From contig JAJEKV010000040.1 in assembly GCA_021234155.1 (NCBI GenBank), forward strand, positions 12,784,288 through 12,848,287: a stretch of DNA of 64,000 nt. The letters are read 5' to 3'. This document shows positions 20,903 through 31,903 of this stretch, piece after piece (within the stretch, counting starts at the first letter, position 1; every line of letters starts with the position of its first letter). Position numbers and translations under genes: made by a program. The DNA comes from Isoetes taiwanensis (Eukaryota > Streptophyta > Lycopodiopsida > Isoetales > Isoetaceae). The notes beneath the pieces were generated by a model. The model ran no database searches. It was not told where the DNA came from and worked only from the letters and a program-made list of their open reading frames with translations.

Positions 20903-21552
20903 TGATACAACACACTAAATTCTAAGAAGCAAACAATTTAAGACTCAAACAACACTCCAGCCTTTAGGAGAAAATCTTCCACCCAACCAGGCTCAGAAAT
21001 CTTCGCAAGAAATCGTTATCTTGCTTAGCTCAACTCGGCACTAGACTTCACCAATCAAGACTTCACCAATCTTGCTAGTAACTGGCATATACACCCAAGA
21101 TTCGGAATTGAGCAGAGTAGAGTGAGTTCCCTTCAGCATTCACCGTTCCTTTAATAAGAAACAGAGTCAGACCTTTTACCCGGCTCCCTTTTCCCTGAAA
21201 ACTAATTAAAGGCTATAGATAATTATGGAAAAGGATAGTTCGACCACAAATATCTTAGATTTGATCGTCTGCAGATGCGGATCAGCCTTTTCCAGACTAA
21301 TCGGAGCATGGGCGGTTCAGTTACAACCGGTTTTGGTATAAAGCCTCGCAGCCCGTTATCAGCCACGGCCTTTAATATCTTGGCTCACGTTTCCTTAAAA
21401 ACTTATAAAGTGTTGACTAACTTTAACATTTATAATTCAGAACTTAAGATCTAGCCTACCCCTTGACAACTTATCTACTATCTTTAAAACATATTTTCTT
21501 TCTACTGAGTTGAGCCTGAGCCGCTCCCCCTAGCCGGCGTTAAGCCGTAACA
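20903..21552 (-). mobile_element. G2 5' LTR
   Basis: On the minus strand the segment starts TGTTACGGCTTAACG at 21552 and ends TTGTATCA at 20903, next to the primer binding site. It is about 650 bp long with TG..CA ends and a possible TATA region (ggctttatac near 21335). A gtgaagtct motif is duplicated near 21045-21070. No second copy is in the window, so the 3' LTR of G2 is missing or lies outside. Confidence 0.75.
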
Positions 21553-21790
21553 ATCCTTCCCAAAAGCATACAACCAAACTGGGGGAATTTTCTGAACCAA
21601 TTCTTCACCCTTTTCGACAAACTGCTGTCTATGATGGTAGTACATATTTCTGAACAGCACAAACTGCTCCTCCGTGAGAAGGCGCTCAAAAATTGAGAGG
21701 AGCCGATCCAAGGACAACATCTGGTATCCATGCAGCATAACAGGGAACATATACAGAAGAGCAACTGGAAGAACATTGGGGATACTAGCA
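21553..21790 (-). pseudogene. Coding-like fragment cut by the G2 LTR
   Basis: The minus-strand frame reads SIPNVLPVALLYMFPVMLHG, then a helical, charged segment (LLSIFERLLTEEQFVLFRNM, HHRQQFVEKGEELVQK) and IPPVWLYAFGKDC, where the LTR begins. The amino-acid composition looks like a real protein. The apparent C-terminus (to 21502) lies in the LTR and is an artefact. I do not recognise the family. It could be a host exon hit by G2 or part of another element. Upstream an A7 homopolymer and a stop end the frame. Confidence 0.35.
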
Positions 21791-22690
21791 CTGTTTTTTT
21801 AACATGACATCCAAGTTCCATTTTAGCAAATTAGTCTCCATTTGCAAATTCAATTCCAGCCACAGCAATAAACCCATCGAAGCATATGAAAGACATTTCT
21901 GTCACTAATGGCAGAACGCTAACCGTTAGAGAACCAAGGCTGCAATATTATTACCTTGATATTTGGATCTCATTGTTTTCCATAATTCTTTATCTTTAAG
22001 TCAAATGAAGATTCTATAAATGGGCTTTTGCATGCTGTAATATAGGTGGGTGTTGTTGTTTTTGAATGGAGTTATGTTTGAATGAACTTGCCTGTCTTAA
22101 ACAAAAGGCCTGTCTTAAATATAGGTGGGTGAATGTTTTGCAAATCTTATATGTTTCAAGCTCGCTTTGCTAGTTTAGCAAATCTTATCTGTTTCAGGCT
22201 CGCCTTGCTAGTGGTACAAAGACATTTAAAATACAAGTATTCGTGTAACTTACTTGTTCTTTAGGTAGAGTTACTGGAATATTTGGATTCTAAACTGACA
22301 CAAAGCAGGCGAAGAGAAATGTTCGTGGTGGCCTTGGCCGTCGCGATAAATTTCTTGTATCATTAAAGGCCTTTCGCTATATAAAGGTTGCAATGCCTTT
22401 TGCAATAAAGGTATTCCTTAAAATAGTGGACCCACACATTTAAAGATAAGCCTCCCCTTTACATCTTTACATATTCAAGGCCACACATTCGATGTCTCCA
22501 TTTCTCCCAATAATGGTTCCAATATTAACTCGACCCCACCATAGGTGTATTCACGTATGTATATAGCTTTGGTCTAATATTCCCTTACCCTTATATCATG
22601 GGCCTACATTAAAGTACAGATTTTGCCATAGTTTGCTATATTTCCATAACACTTCATCGTGGACCACTCCCCATGCTTGCTCCGTATCAA
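21791..22690. other. No recognisable feature
   Basis: It is AT-rich with a few short direct repeats, such as gcctgtcttaaa near 22090-22120 and caaatcttat-tgtttca near 22140 and 22180. No coding motif is present on either strand. Confidence 0.4.
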
Positions 22691-24122
22691 GCCCCCTGTA
22701 AAGACTTATGCAGGCGAATTTTTCTATGTAATGGTCTTTGTCCAAAAAAATTTCTCTTTCTATAATTTCCCTGTCCCTTTCTTTCTTCTAGAGGCAGCTC
22801 TTCTTCTAGAGTCGTAGTTCTGGTAGAGTTGTCTTGGTCGAGCCATTTCTGTTCTTCCTCTAGACGTACAGTTCCAGTGGATCTTCATGCTTGCCGCATT
22901 TTCTTGGCCATTTGAAAAAGGCAGTGTGGAGGCTATAGAGGCAGGGGGCAGGAGCATAGTTGGCATAGAACGGAACAGTTTTAGGAACGGCAAGCCTTAC
23001 GGAACGGGTACAGCTAGCTCATTCCCACAGAAAGGAACTGAAAGGCATTTTTTACAATAGTACTTAAAATGATTAGAATCATTGAAATATTTCAAAATAT
23101 GACCTCCAAATATGTTAATTCATAACAACAATAGCTCAAAATGCATAAACAGCTTGAATACAGTTGAATAGTGCAGACATGCAGCTATGTTTCCAACCTT
23201 GCATTGCCCTTATTTATGGAGGAAAGTGTGCAAGGGTTCTTCAATCATATTCAACCATTTTGCAAGAACAGGAATAAGGAGACAGATTCTCGTAGTAAGG
23301 CATCAGCATGGGCATGGTATCAGCACGACAGAGGAGGAGTTATTCTACAAGCCTAGGGCCAGAGTATTGGAGAAATAGAGGTTCAATGTATTCAAAAAGA
23401 GAGTCTAGATTCAAAAACAATGTTCTTGAAATGCACTAATTTAAGAAGTGCGTTTGAAGGATTCCTTTAAAAACCCTTAAAAATTTAAAGATTAGCTAAA
23501 AAGAGTCTTACGTTATTTTTAGCCAAAAATTATACAAAACCTCTTGGAAAATAGTGATTTTTCTGAGACATTTTGATGAGAGAAGAGAATCTGCAGGCAA
23601 ACCCGGAGAAACTTTTTCCAAAAAGGAAAAAATCATATTTTGTGGGAGTACAAACCATTCTGCAAGCCAATGACCAAAAACAACAAGTAGCAAAATCATG
23701 AAGATTAGACAGGGATGTTTTACATTTTCTTATGAGCATTTAAGGAATTACAGATTGTAGAAGCCACCCAATGTGATGCCACACAATAAATATTGGATAT
23801 GTTCTAAAAAACAAAAAATGCAATAACATGCGCAGTTGAACAAAGTTCTTGAGCATTATAGCTTGTATATCCAGAAAATGCAGTGATATGTAGCTTGAAC
23901 AAAGTTGTTGAACATTATGATACACCTGTAGGAAGATGTGTAAATGCTTACTTTTTTAGTAGTAATGTAATGGAAAACATGGATACATTTGTCATCTCAT
24001 TTTGAAAATTAGGAATAGAAGATTAAGGAGAAAATATGGCACATTGAAGCGTTACAAATGTGTGAGAAGGGCCTAGCTTGAAGAAGTTCATAGGAGAAAA
24101 GGTTGAGATTTAATGATTAGTA
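22691..24122 (+). repeat. B repeat, copy B0, part 1
   Basis: This is the first of at least five copies of a 1.3-1.45-kb repeat. Markers in order are a pyrimidine block with ttctagaggcagctcttcttctaga (22785), cgcattttcttggccattt (22895), ttcaatcatattcaaccattttgc (23245), accatatttt-type sequence (23630), aaaatcatgaagattag (23695), gatgccacacaataaatattggatat (23773), gtaatgtaatggaaaacatgg (23960) and ttgagatttaatgat (24104). The right side is split by two Helitrons and resumes at 31733. It has no coding capacity. Confidence 0.85.
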
Positions 24123-24135
24123 CTAGTAAACGTGT

Positions 24136-24152
24136 GCCCGGCGTTGCCGGGC
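24136..24152 (-). promoter_or_regulatory. H1 3'-terminal hairpin
   Basis: A 7-bp perfect stem, GCCCGGC/GCCGGGC, with a 3-base loop lies nine bases before the terminal CTAG on the minus strand. In Helitrons this hairpin signals the end of rolling-circle transfer. H2 has the same hairpin with one loop change. Confidence 0.88.
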
Positions 24153-24583
24153 TAACGTCCTGGCACGTGTTTTTACCACTTCTTTAACGTCCATATGTGC
24201 AACTTCGACAACAGTGCATGTTGATACTGGCAAGAATAGATATTATTTGCTTTTGTGATTATTTTTGTTATTGAAATTATCCAATGACATTGGCCAGGAA
24301 AAAGAGGACACCCCACCCCCAAAGTATTCTAAGCAATTAGATAGATGCAGCTCGCAACCACTCTGTCATCCTCTTGTTTACTTCGTCTACATACTCATTT
24401 AGTGGCATAAAAATTGCCCTTTGCCTCCAATAAAACACACTTCTATAATTCGTTGAAATATCATGGATGCCACGGCTAGCAAGCCATTTAAGTCCCGTGA
24501 CTTGACATAAATCTCTTCTAGAAGATGTATTACATCCGATCCAATGTTGTAAAATGTGGGTTCAAGTCCATCTCCAACTCGTA

Positions 24584-25499
24584 GGAATAGAATAGAATAG
24601 AATAGAATAGTTTTTTTAACGTCCACGGAGACCAATAGGTCATGGGACCCATACAATGGGCTAGTACAATCATTACTACTAGGATGCCTCGAAAGGTTTT
24701 CAAGGGAAAAACCTTTGCAGTAATGATGATACTAGACAAGTGGAGATAATGACTACTGAGGGCTCAGTAATTGCAGACGTTTATCTAGAACCTCAAGTAT
24801 GTATAATGTCAAGTCATGCACAGATGGTGCTCTGAGAAGTTGTGGAAGCGTGGAATGGAATGATAAGGTCAAAAAATGATTCCGGACTATCTCAAAAGCA
24901 GGGCAACTCAGAAGAGTATGGCTTTCATCTTCAATAACCTGTAACTGGCAACAGGCACATAGTCTCGCTTCTCGCGGCAATTGCGGCCGCTCCCATCTAC
25001 CTGTCTCAATCCGTAGCCTGTGGGACCCCGTGCGAATTGATGCAATAGCTACAAGCTTGTTCCTGGACAATGAAGCAAGCAAATAAGCTTGGGGCCCTGG
25101 TGCCAAGGTGGGATTTATGTGTGCATGATAATGACCAGTTTTCACTTGGGCCAAAGTAACTGCATCCCATATCTTTTGAGAAAAACGACCATTGAGATAT
25201 TGTTTCAAAAGCTCAGGATCAGAACTGGCAAGCATCAGGCAGTGCTCTAGTTGCACAGCCCAACGAGCAAACCATGTAGTGCAATGCTCTTTCCAACGTC
25301 GTTTCAAACGCTGAGGAGATTCAGCCATGGCAAGTGCAAGAACAGGATACCTAACATCATCCATGTGGTGCACCTTGCAGATATAGTGGAGATGACGCTT
25401 CATGGCAGAATGTTGAAGAGGCCAAAAACCTGTCTCTTGTAAAAGAATAGCATAGGGCACCGTTGTTTTAACTCCGAGGCTGTAAGTGAGAAAGGACAA
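24584..25499 (-). mobile_element. LINE-B: 5'-truncated LINE inside H1
   Basis: The minus-strand 248-codon frame (25499-24753) is the C-terminal part of a LINE ORF2. It runs from GVKTTVPYAILLQETGFWPL, just after the RT, to a knuckle CACCQLQVIEDESH-TLLSC (near 24900-24970), C-x2-C-x9-H-x4-C. The 3' untranslated part has a hairpin ggtttttccc-ttgaaaacc and ends gtggacgttaaaaaaa plus about five TTCTA units (24584-24610). It is truncated at the 5' end by incomplete reverse transcription, as is common. The open frame here is long and nearly intact, so this insertion looks younger than LINE-A. Confidence 0.88.
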
Positions 25500-25830
25500 A
25501 TTGATTTCATACGTAAGAGTACTTCAAGGAAGGATACAGGCGGAACCTGGCAAAAATCTCCTCCCAAATCAACAATGAGTCCCCCAAATAATTTGTCACA
25601 TGACATTAGGTCATGGAGAGTTCTTATCCAACGCTTCATAAACATGTTTATGCATCACTGGGGCCTCATCTCATATAATCATGGAGTCTCTTTTATCAAA
25701 TTTGTCAGCGCAGGCTGTTTTGGAATATCGCAAGTTGATGTTTTATCTATGTTTATCGGTATCTTGAATCTAGTGGATGCAATTTCTGGAAAGGCAACAA
25801 CAAGTGCAATGATACCTTTGGCACGAAAGA
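25500..25830 (-). pseudogene. Helitron Pif1-like helicase fragment (broken)
   Basis: On the minus strand, in order and across frame changes, I read KGIIALVVAFPEIA (about 25826-25780), FKIPINIDKTSTCDI-KQPAL (about 25755-25700), LIKET and II-stop-DEAPVMHKHVYEAL (25682-25630), then LFGGLIVDLGGDFCQVPPV (about 25590-25537). This is the order of Pif1-type helicase motifs in plant Helitron Rep-Hel proteins: Ia region, Walker B (usually IIWDEA) and motif III (GGDFRQ). The Trp codon of Walker B is a TGA stop, a single-base change. The protein would unwind donor DNA during rolling-circle transposition. LINE-B cuts it off at 25499. Confidence 0.82.
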
Positions 25831-26360
25831 CAACATGGTGTTAAAAAGGAAACTCTTTCCCAAGCCTGTTTATGTTTATTGCACTGACTAAAATGCAAAG
25901 CCAAGGAAATTGAGTTATGTTGCTTCAACAATAATAAAAAAAATAGGAAGATTGCAAATGGAAGATCTATATTGTGCATCAGTATATATTTTACATCATT
26001 TATTTAAATGTGGGACAAAAAGATAAACTATTTTTTCAGCAAACAATCTATTCAATTCAATTTATTATGCAAGTCAATTCAGTCTATTGTGCATAGATAC
26101 CACTATAAATACATATGCTTGAGCTCTATAAACTTTAAAATTGACCCTATAGCACAAGGTTGTCCATATCTAAGTTCCAATTATTCATATATTCTCTCAA
26201 CTACTTCTAAAATAACTCATAAGGCCTCTACATGCAAAAATACAATAATTACTCCAAGGAAACTTGGTATCAATTTTACACCTTTAGCAAAGATAAAAAT
26301 CGAGAAAACCAACAATATTTTTTTTAAAAAAATTACATATAATAGTTTGTAATTTCTTTT
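25831..26360. other. H1 internal sequence, AT-rich, no gene
   Basis: I see no motif beyond the helicase remnant on the left. Repeated attcaattcaatttattatg-like words lie near 26050. LINE-C begins at about 26361. Confidence 0.35.
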
Positions 26361-28192
26361 CTGCTTGCTGGGATTCTCGAGCAGTAGTTGACGGGCTGGG
26401 CAGAGGCAGCAGAGGTGCGGGCCCTCACCCAGGCAAGATTCAGACCCTGGCACTCAACCATTGACCACATCTTCACGTTGCGAACTCTGATTGAAGACAG
26501 CAGGAACCGCCGTCAGGATCTATATTGTTGCTTTGTGGATTTTGCGAAGGCGTTTGACACTATGCCTCGGGAAAAACTATGGGCAAGACTGCAACAGCTG
26601 GGGGTTCCTGTAGATTTGCAAAATGCAGTGTACAGGCTATATGAAAGATGCTCGGGTCGGTTGCAACAGACAAGCCAACCATTTGATAGTAGTATCGGGG
26701 TTCGTCAGGGATGCCCTCTCTCCCCAACATTGTTTGGGCTTTACATTGATCAATTGGAGAGCTGACTTCATGGAGGCGATGGAGCTCACCTTTTCTATCA
26801 GATCATCAGACAGTTAATATATGCTGATGATGTGGACCTCCTAGCTTACACACCAGCAGACATGCAACGACATCTCAATGCCCTGGACACATTCTGCCAA
26901 GCGACTGATATGCGCGTCAACCTGGCCAAGACTAAGGTGGTTTTCATATCATATTCACGTCAGTCGAGGGTCCCCTCCTTCAGTTACCAAGGCTAGAATG
27001 TGGAAGTTGCATCCACATACAAGTATTTGGGAGTGGAGTTTCCATCTACTATGCACTGGGACACATCCATACGACTACGAGTGACGGCAGGCTGGAAGGC
27101 ATTATATGCAATGCAAAACAATAGTAATAGAGCGGAGTTGTATGATTGGGCCCATCAGTCACACCTGTTCAAGGTCTTAGTAGAGCCTGTCCTTTTATAC
27201 GGGGTGGAAGTATGGGGCCCAGTAGTATCACTTGCTACTTGGAATAACTTGGAGCAGGTCCAGAAAGCCTTCTTAGTACGAGCACTAGGGGTGAAGTCCA
27301 CAGTCCCATATCAAATTCTACTGCAAGAGGCGGGATTCTTGCCTCTCTTGAGGGCGGCCCTTGATCGCCACATTGTCTATTTTCGAGAAGGTGGTCAATA
27401 TGGGACGATGTTCGTCTTTCTAAACTAGCTTATATCATGGCAATGGGGCCTTTGCGCCCTCAAGGCCTCTTGGAGGGAAAAGAGAGCTCAATGGTTGGCT
27501 AGATGGAATGTGCAGAGCAACGCAGTGCATACATATGCAAAAGAGGCGGATCGCCATAGCTTGAGGCAATATCTTGGCGCTTGCTTCCTCGGCAAGCTTT
27601 GGGATGCCAATGCCCTTGAACATGTCAAGACAAACACACTATCGGCGCCACATAAATCCCACATTGAGCGAGGCCCGCAATGCTACTGCGTACCCACTTG
27701 CCCATGAAAAGGCGCGGACTCATTGCCTCTATTCGCCTGCGAGGGGCACATCATCTTGAATTGAGGCAGGCGGATGGATTGGTGAGCCATGCGGGGCGGG
27801 CTCATCCAATCTTTGCCAAATGGGAGTCATTGAGGATGAATCTCATACCCTTCAAAGTTGCCCAAACATATGATCAAATTCCGGACGGCGCTATCTTTGA
27901 GTTGGTCAGGCCTGGCCAGCCATTACATGTGACATTGAGCACAGCATCCGTACGGGTGCTGGGATCATACCTTCATGAGGTTATGGACATGCGAGATCAG
28001 CTATGTATATATACATTGATGTATACTTGTACAGCTTGACAGCATTCTTAATACTGCCATGGTTTTTCCCTCGAAAACCCTTCGGGGCGGGGGTTTTTTA
28101 ACCCGGACAGTAATAAGTTTGTTGCGCTCCTTGTGGGTCCCATAGGCCGATTGGCCTCAGTGGACGATAAAAAATCATTCTCATTCTCATTT
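26361..28192 (+). mobile_element. LINE-C: 5'-truncated LINE inside H1
   Basis: On the plus strand RT begins abruptly at LTGWAEAAEVRALTQARFRP (26388) and carries CCFVDFAKAFDTMPREKLW (about 26525), GVRQGCPLSPTLFGLYID (about 26698), YADDVDLL (about 26820, after a frameshift near 26765), VNLAKTKVVF (about 26915) and YKYLGVEFP (about 27010). A 142-codon frame to 27428 follows with GVEVWGP and GVKSTVPYQILLQEAGFLPL, the same block as LINE-B. The rest (to about 28030) is broken. The 3' end has ggtttttccctcgaaaaccc and gtggacgataa and finishes with attctcattctcattt, a hexamer tail rather than TTCTA. Confidence 0.88.
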
Positions 28193-30990
28193 GTTGGAGA
28201 TGGTGTCTTTTTAGTGATTTAAATCAAATTGCATGGCACACTAACAAACCTCTCTTTAAAGAACCCAACCCCTTTAAGGAACCCCTTTAGAAGCTCTGCA
28301 AAAATAGAAAAATCAAATGATCCATTATGCATAATAGTTGTCCTATATTTAAAAGGCATGTGAAATTGAAAAAAATACAGATGGAAAAGACATTAAAATG
28401 CAATTGAAAGGTGTTAACATTATCATGGAAACAACTGTGTGTTCTCCATTTTTCTTAACATTCCACTTCCTAAAAGTAAACAACAACATCATTTTCACCT
28501 ATATCTGATTGTTATTATCCAGCAAGAGCTGGCAAGGACTATAAACGCAGTTATTAAGCTATTTTTACGTGGTTCCATATATAATCATCAGTTTTCGATG
28601 TCTGATGCATTTCAAAGATATTAAAGGTACCATTTTGGACAACTGCTACAACAGCTTGTAAGGGACTCAAAAAATCGTATTTAAGCTGCAAAGATCAAAG
28701 AGGCACATGTCAATCTGGGCATGAATCTAGAAAGCCCATGCAAGCCACTCATAATACTACCCACCCTGTTAAAAATTCTCATAACGCTGTTCTAAGAATG
28801 AAGAGATTCTTTAACCACATATGCTGTAGAAATGCTGATATATGGAGAAATATAAAATAAGTCAAAAATACATCGAAGCCATCCAAACATATGTCCCAGT
28901 TTCTGCAAACATTATTTCACTCTAGTCCTGGATACAGGCAATTCCTTGCACTCCGATTAATCATATGGTACCTTCTTTGCCCTATGTTGCCCATAGTCCT
29001 TCAAATCCTTTGATCCAAATAGATGCTCAGAAACCCTCAGAGAATGAAAAACAACTATAAAAGCTTGTAAGTTAAGGTCCTTCAGCATAACCTGTAACAT
29101 CAAAGAAAATAAATGAAACTTCTCTCTGTTTGCCATTCTCAATTCTCAGGATTCCTTGAGCAGCCGGGCCTTCAGCATCAACCATATTCAGCTATAGAAC
29201 AAAAAAAAATGGGGCACATCACACGCACTTTCATGCTTTCAGGTTTCCTCCTTATCATTCTAGCATTGCTATACTAAACTGGAAGTACTCTACATGTAGA
29301 TCTTCAAGAACCACGATTCAATGGCATGGTCACTTCTGACATATAAATGCATAAATATTATCATTGCAAGCGCCATGCAACTATATTTGGTATCCATAAC
29401 ACCAAACTGTATCATTGCTTTACACCATCTCACATGTGTATCTTACAGCTAACACTTTCAAATGTTACAGCTACTCATTATAGTGCTCTCCTGATCACAA
29501 TTATCATAAAGGATAAATAATAGGTCCTTAAATATAAAGAGCATATGTATCATGCCTACCTTCTTGCCCAGATGATTTAAACAAACTAACTGTGCAGATC
29601 TTTCAGTGCTCCATTTGTCTCAATCAAAAACTCAAAAACAACAGATCCGGGTTACATTTGAATTAAACCAATGGATAATCATAAATCATCTACATTTAAT
29701 CAAAATCTAAATTGATATCCTTGGTGCAAACCCAGATCTAGCAAGTAACTTAAAAATTAAGTGTGAGATCATGGAAAAACACAGACATAATAGTTGAACT
29801 TCATTGTGGAAATCTCAAACATCGTTGTGGAATATTTTGTTGGTCTCCTTGTAGCAGGTTCTCAATTATCCCTGAAAAAAATAAAAAAGCAAACATTCAA
29901 TAGCAAAAAGACTCTGGGCATTAGTCAAACAAATGCAAACAGGCTAGACTGCCGAATAAATGGATTTGATATATGCACTCAAAAACTGATCAGCAGATCA
30001 AACACTTAAAAGAGATATTTATTCAGATCAAACATTTATAGACCTTGCAAAAATCCAAATGGCAAGAAATACATGTATTGAGCATGTTTACCTCAACCTT
30101 GGACTGCATAAAGTTCTCCTGCATGAAACACTATGCGTGATACCAAGACCACCTGCATATAAACCAAGACAACTTGCATATACACAGTAGAACATGCAAC
30201 TCTAGAAGAAAATTAGGGAAAGAGAGAATCGAGTAAACGTGCACCTTAACGTAACAGATAAAGTGATGCCATACCTTAATAAAAACTTGTGCATCTATGC
30301 AAGACCCATTGCAAGAAATAACAAACTGGAAATGAACCTGGAGAATGAATAAACATTCAGTCTATAACCAAGCAGTTTCATCAATTTATATACCAAAGCT
30401 TGCATGCTAAGGAATTCTAAATCCCTGCTGCAAAAAAAATATATTAAGGGGAATGAAAGAAGTAGATTGAGTTACCAGTGGTTTGCCTTGTACATACAAA
30501 CAATAAGGATGTTGCTTCTGCAAAGAAATAATGCCATGCATCAACATATTTTTCTATTAAAATCACAACCCTCTTTTCCCAAAGCACAAACCTCAAATGC
30601 CTCCCAGAAGAAAAAAATGGTACGGTGATGAAAATAATAGACCACTGGAATAGAAATGCTGCCGCCCAAAAAAATCTGGGGATATTTTTGGATCTGTTCA
30701 TCATCTTGCCGGAATGATCTGAGGCGCCCATGAACGTTTCCTAAACAGACAAACGTGATGCCCTAATCTAAAAGATAGAAAGCTAATCTCTCAATCCTAG
30801 CCGGAAAGAAGCCTTCGAGCGTATCTGCTATTGCCGCCCTGAGAAAAAAAACGCTTCCTTGCTGAAAAAAATCCAACTCTGTATATTCGAAAAAGTGGAA
30901 GTGACTGGAAAATGGAGAAACCGGCGTAACATATGCCAGAAAAAGTGTTAGCGCCGGCGTTAGCGAACCGGAAAGCCACAATTTAAGTAA
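28193..30990. other. H1 5' region, no recognisable gene
   Basis: This is AT-rich DNA, 2.8 kb long. Short frames on both strands (such as 30404-30628 + and 30763-30981 -) carry no motif. The last 60 bases (about 30935-30990) contain ggcgtaacatatgccag and gcgccggcgttagcg, local inverted words near the H1 5' end. It may contain captured intronic DNA, as Helitrons often do, but I cannot show it. Confidence 0.35.
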
Positions 30991-30995
30991 GTAGG

Positions 30996-31732
30996 CTAGT
31001 AAACGTGTGCCCGGCCTTGCCGGGCTAATGTCCTAGCCCTGACATGTGTTTTTACTCGGCCTTTAACGTCCATATGTGCAACTTCGACAACAGCACAGAA
31101 GCTTGCAAAAATGTACATGATTTTCTCTTGTAATTATTTTTATTGTTGAAATTGTTTAATAACAGTGTTATTAATGTATTAACTTTACGTTTAAAGGATG
31201 AGTTTCAGTAGAATGAATGAATGTAGGGAAAATAATGTTTTATAAAGAATGTGGGGGCTAACTAAACCTTTATCTATAGTAGAAAATTTGAGAAGAGAGA
31301 CCCAAAACTTATACTCAAAATGTCATGCTTAGACATATTTAATACATCAACAAAAGATAGGTATTGATATGCGAAACATAAATTTCATCATGGTTCATTG
31401 GCATACTTTTGTATATGATGGAACTCTAAATATGCATCTCTACATGGTGCACACCAAACTTTCTTGAATGGTTCCATGATATCTTCACTTCTTCTACAGA
31501 TAAAATCTAGCCGATGTAAAAGTGAAATGCACATGCGAGTCATTGATTCGAACTGTCCATGATGTCTCACGACTATCAGTCGCGTGAGACAACTTGAAGG
31601 CAGGCTCATATATGGAACCAGATACCGCCTTAGGACAAAACCATTTGTAGACCCTAAAATGCCAATTGGCCAATGGACAATGTCGTTTTCCATATGATAA
31701 AAGAGACAAACAATTGGAGGTAAGTAAGTAGA
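30996..31732 (-). mobile_element. Helitron H2 (737 bp, non-autonomous, head-to-tail with H1)
   Basis: On the minus strand it starts TCTACTTACTTACC (31732 downward) and ends with the hairpin GCCCGGC-aag-GCCGGGC, nine bases and CTAG at 30996. The host A is supplied at the far side by the H1 left flank, and the host T follows at 31733. The 3'-terminal 110 bases match those of H1 almost exactly (tagtaaacgtgtgcccggc through acgtccatatgtgcaacttcgacaacag). Inside, a minus-strand frame (31771-31388) has no recognised domain. H2 lies directly against the H1 5' end, giving a tandem pair. Confidence 0.82.
31009..31025 (-). promoter_or_regulatory. H2 3'-terminal hairpin
   Basis: A perfect 7-bp stem with a 3-base loop sits nine bases before the terminal CTAG. 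It is identical in stem to the H1 hairpin. Confidence 0.88.
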
Positions 31733-31903
31733 TATGACTATAAATTTTAGGTGACGTATCTCAATGCCCAAAGTGGCAATGGTCCGTGAGCAGTTATGAG
31801 TTTATGCTGATCATTGGCAGCAGTTAGTCAGAGTTGCCCAAAAGGTACTCCGCTCCCCCTTCTTCTAGAAGCCCAGAACAATTCCTGGGCCATGTATGCA
31901 GCC
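31733..31903 (+). repeat. B repeat, copy B0, part 2
   Basis: The B repeat resumes exactly after H2 with tatgactataaattttaggtg and continues through gtatctcaatgcccaaagtgg, cttcttctagaagcccagaa and cctgggccatgtatgcagcc, as in U1 (45300-45465) and U2 (46730-46890). It is cut at 31903 by the TIR element. Confidence 0.85.

Larger units (their letters stand above)
24123..30995 (-). mobile_element. Helitron H1 (about 6.9 kb, minus strand)
   Basis: On the minus strand the element ends with a GCCCGGC-aac-GCCGGGC hairpin, nine bases and CTAG (plus 24126-24123), the classic Helitron 3' end. Its 5' end at about 30994 reads CTACTTACTTA and nearly matches the H2 5' end, TCTACTTACTTA, with the first base changed. 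It contains a Pif1-type helicase fragment in the expected minus orientation (25500-25830), so it descends from an autonomous Helitron. LINE-B and LINE-C are inserted in it. The host repeat is intact on both sides of H1 plus H2: an A precedes and a T follows, as Helitron insertion requires. Confidence 0.8.
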
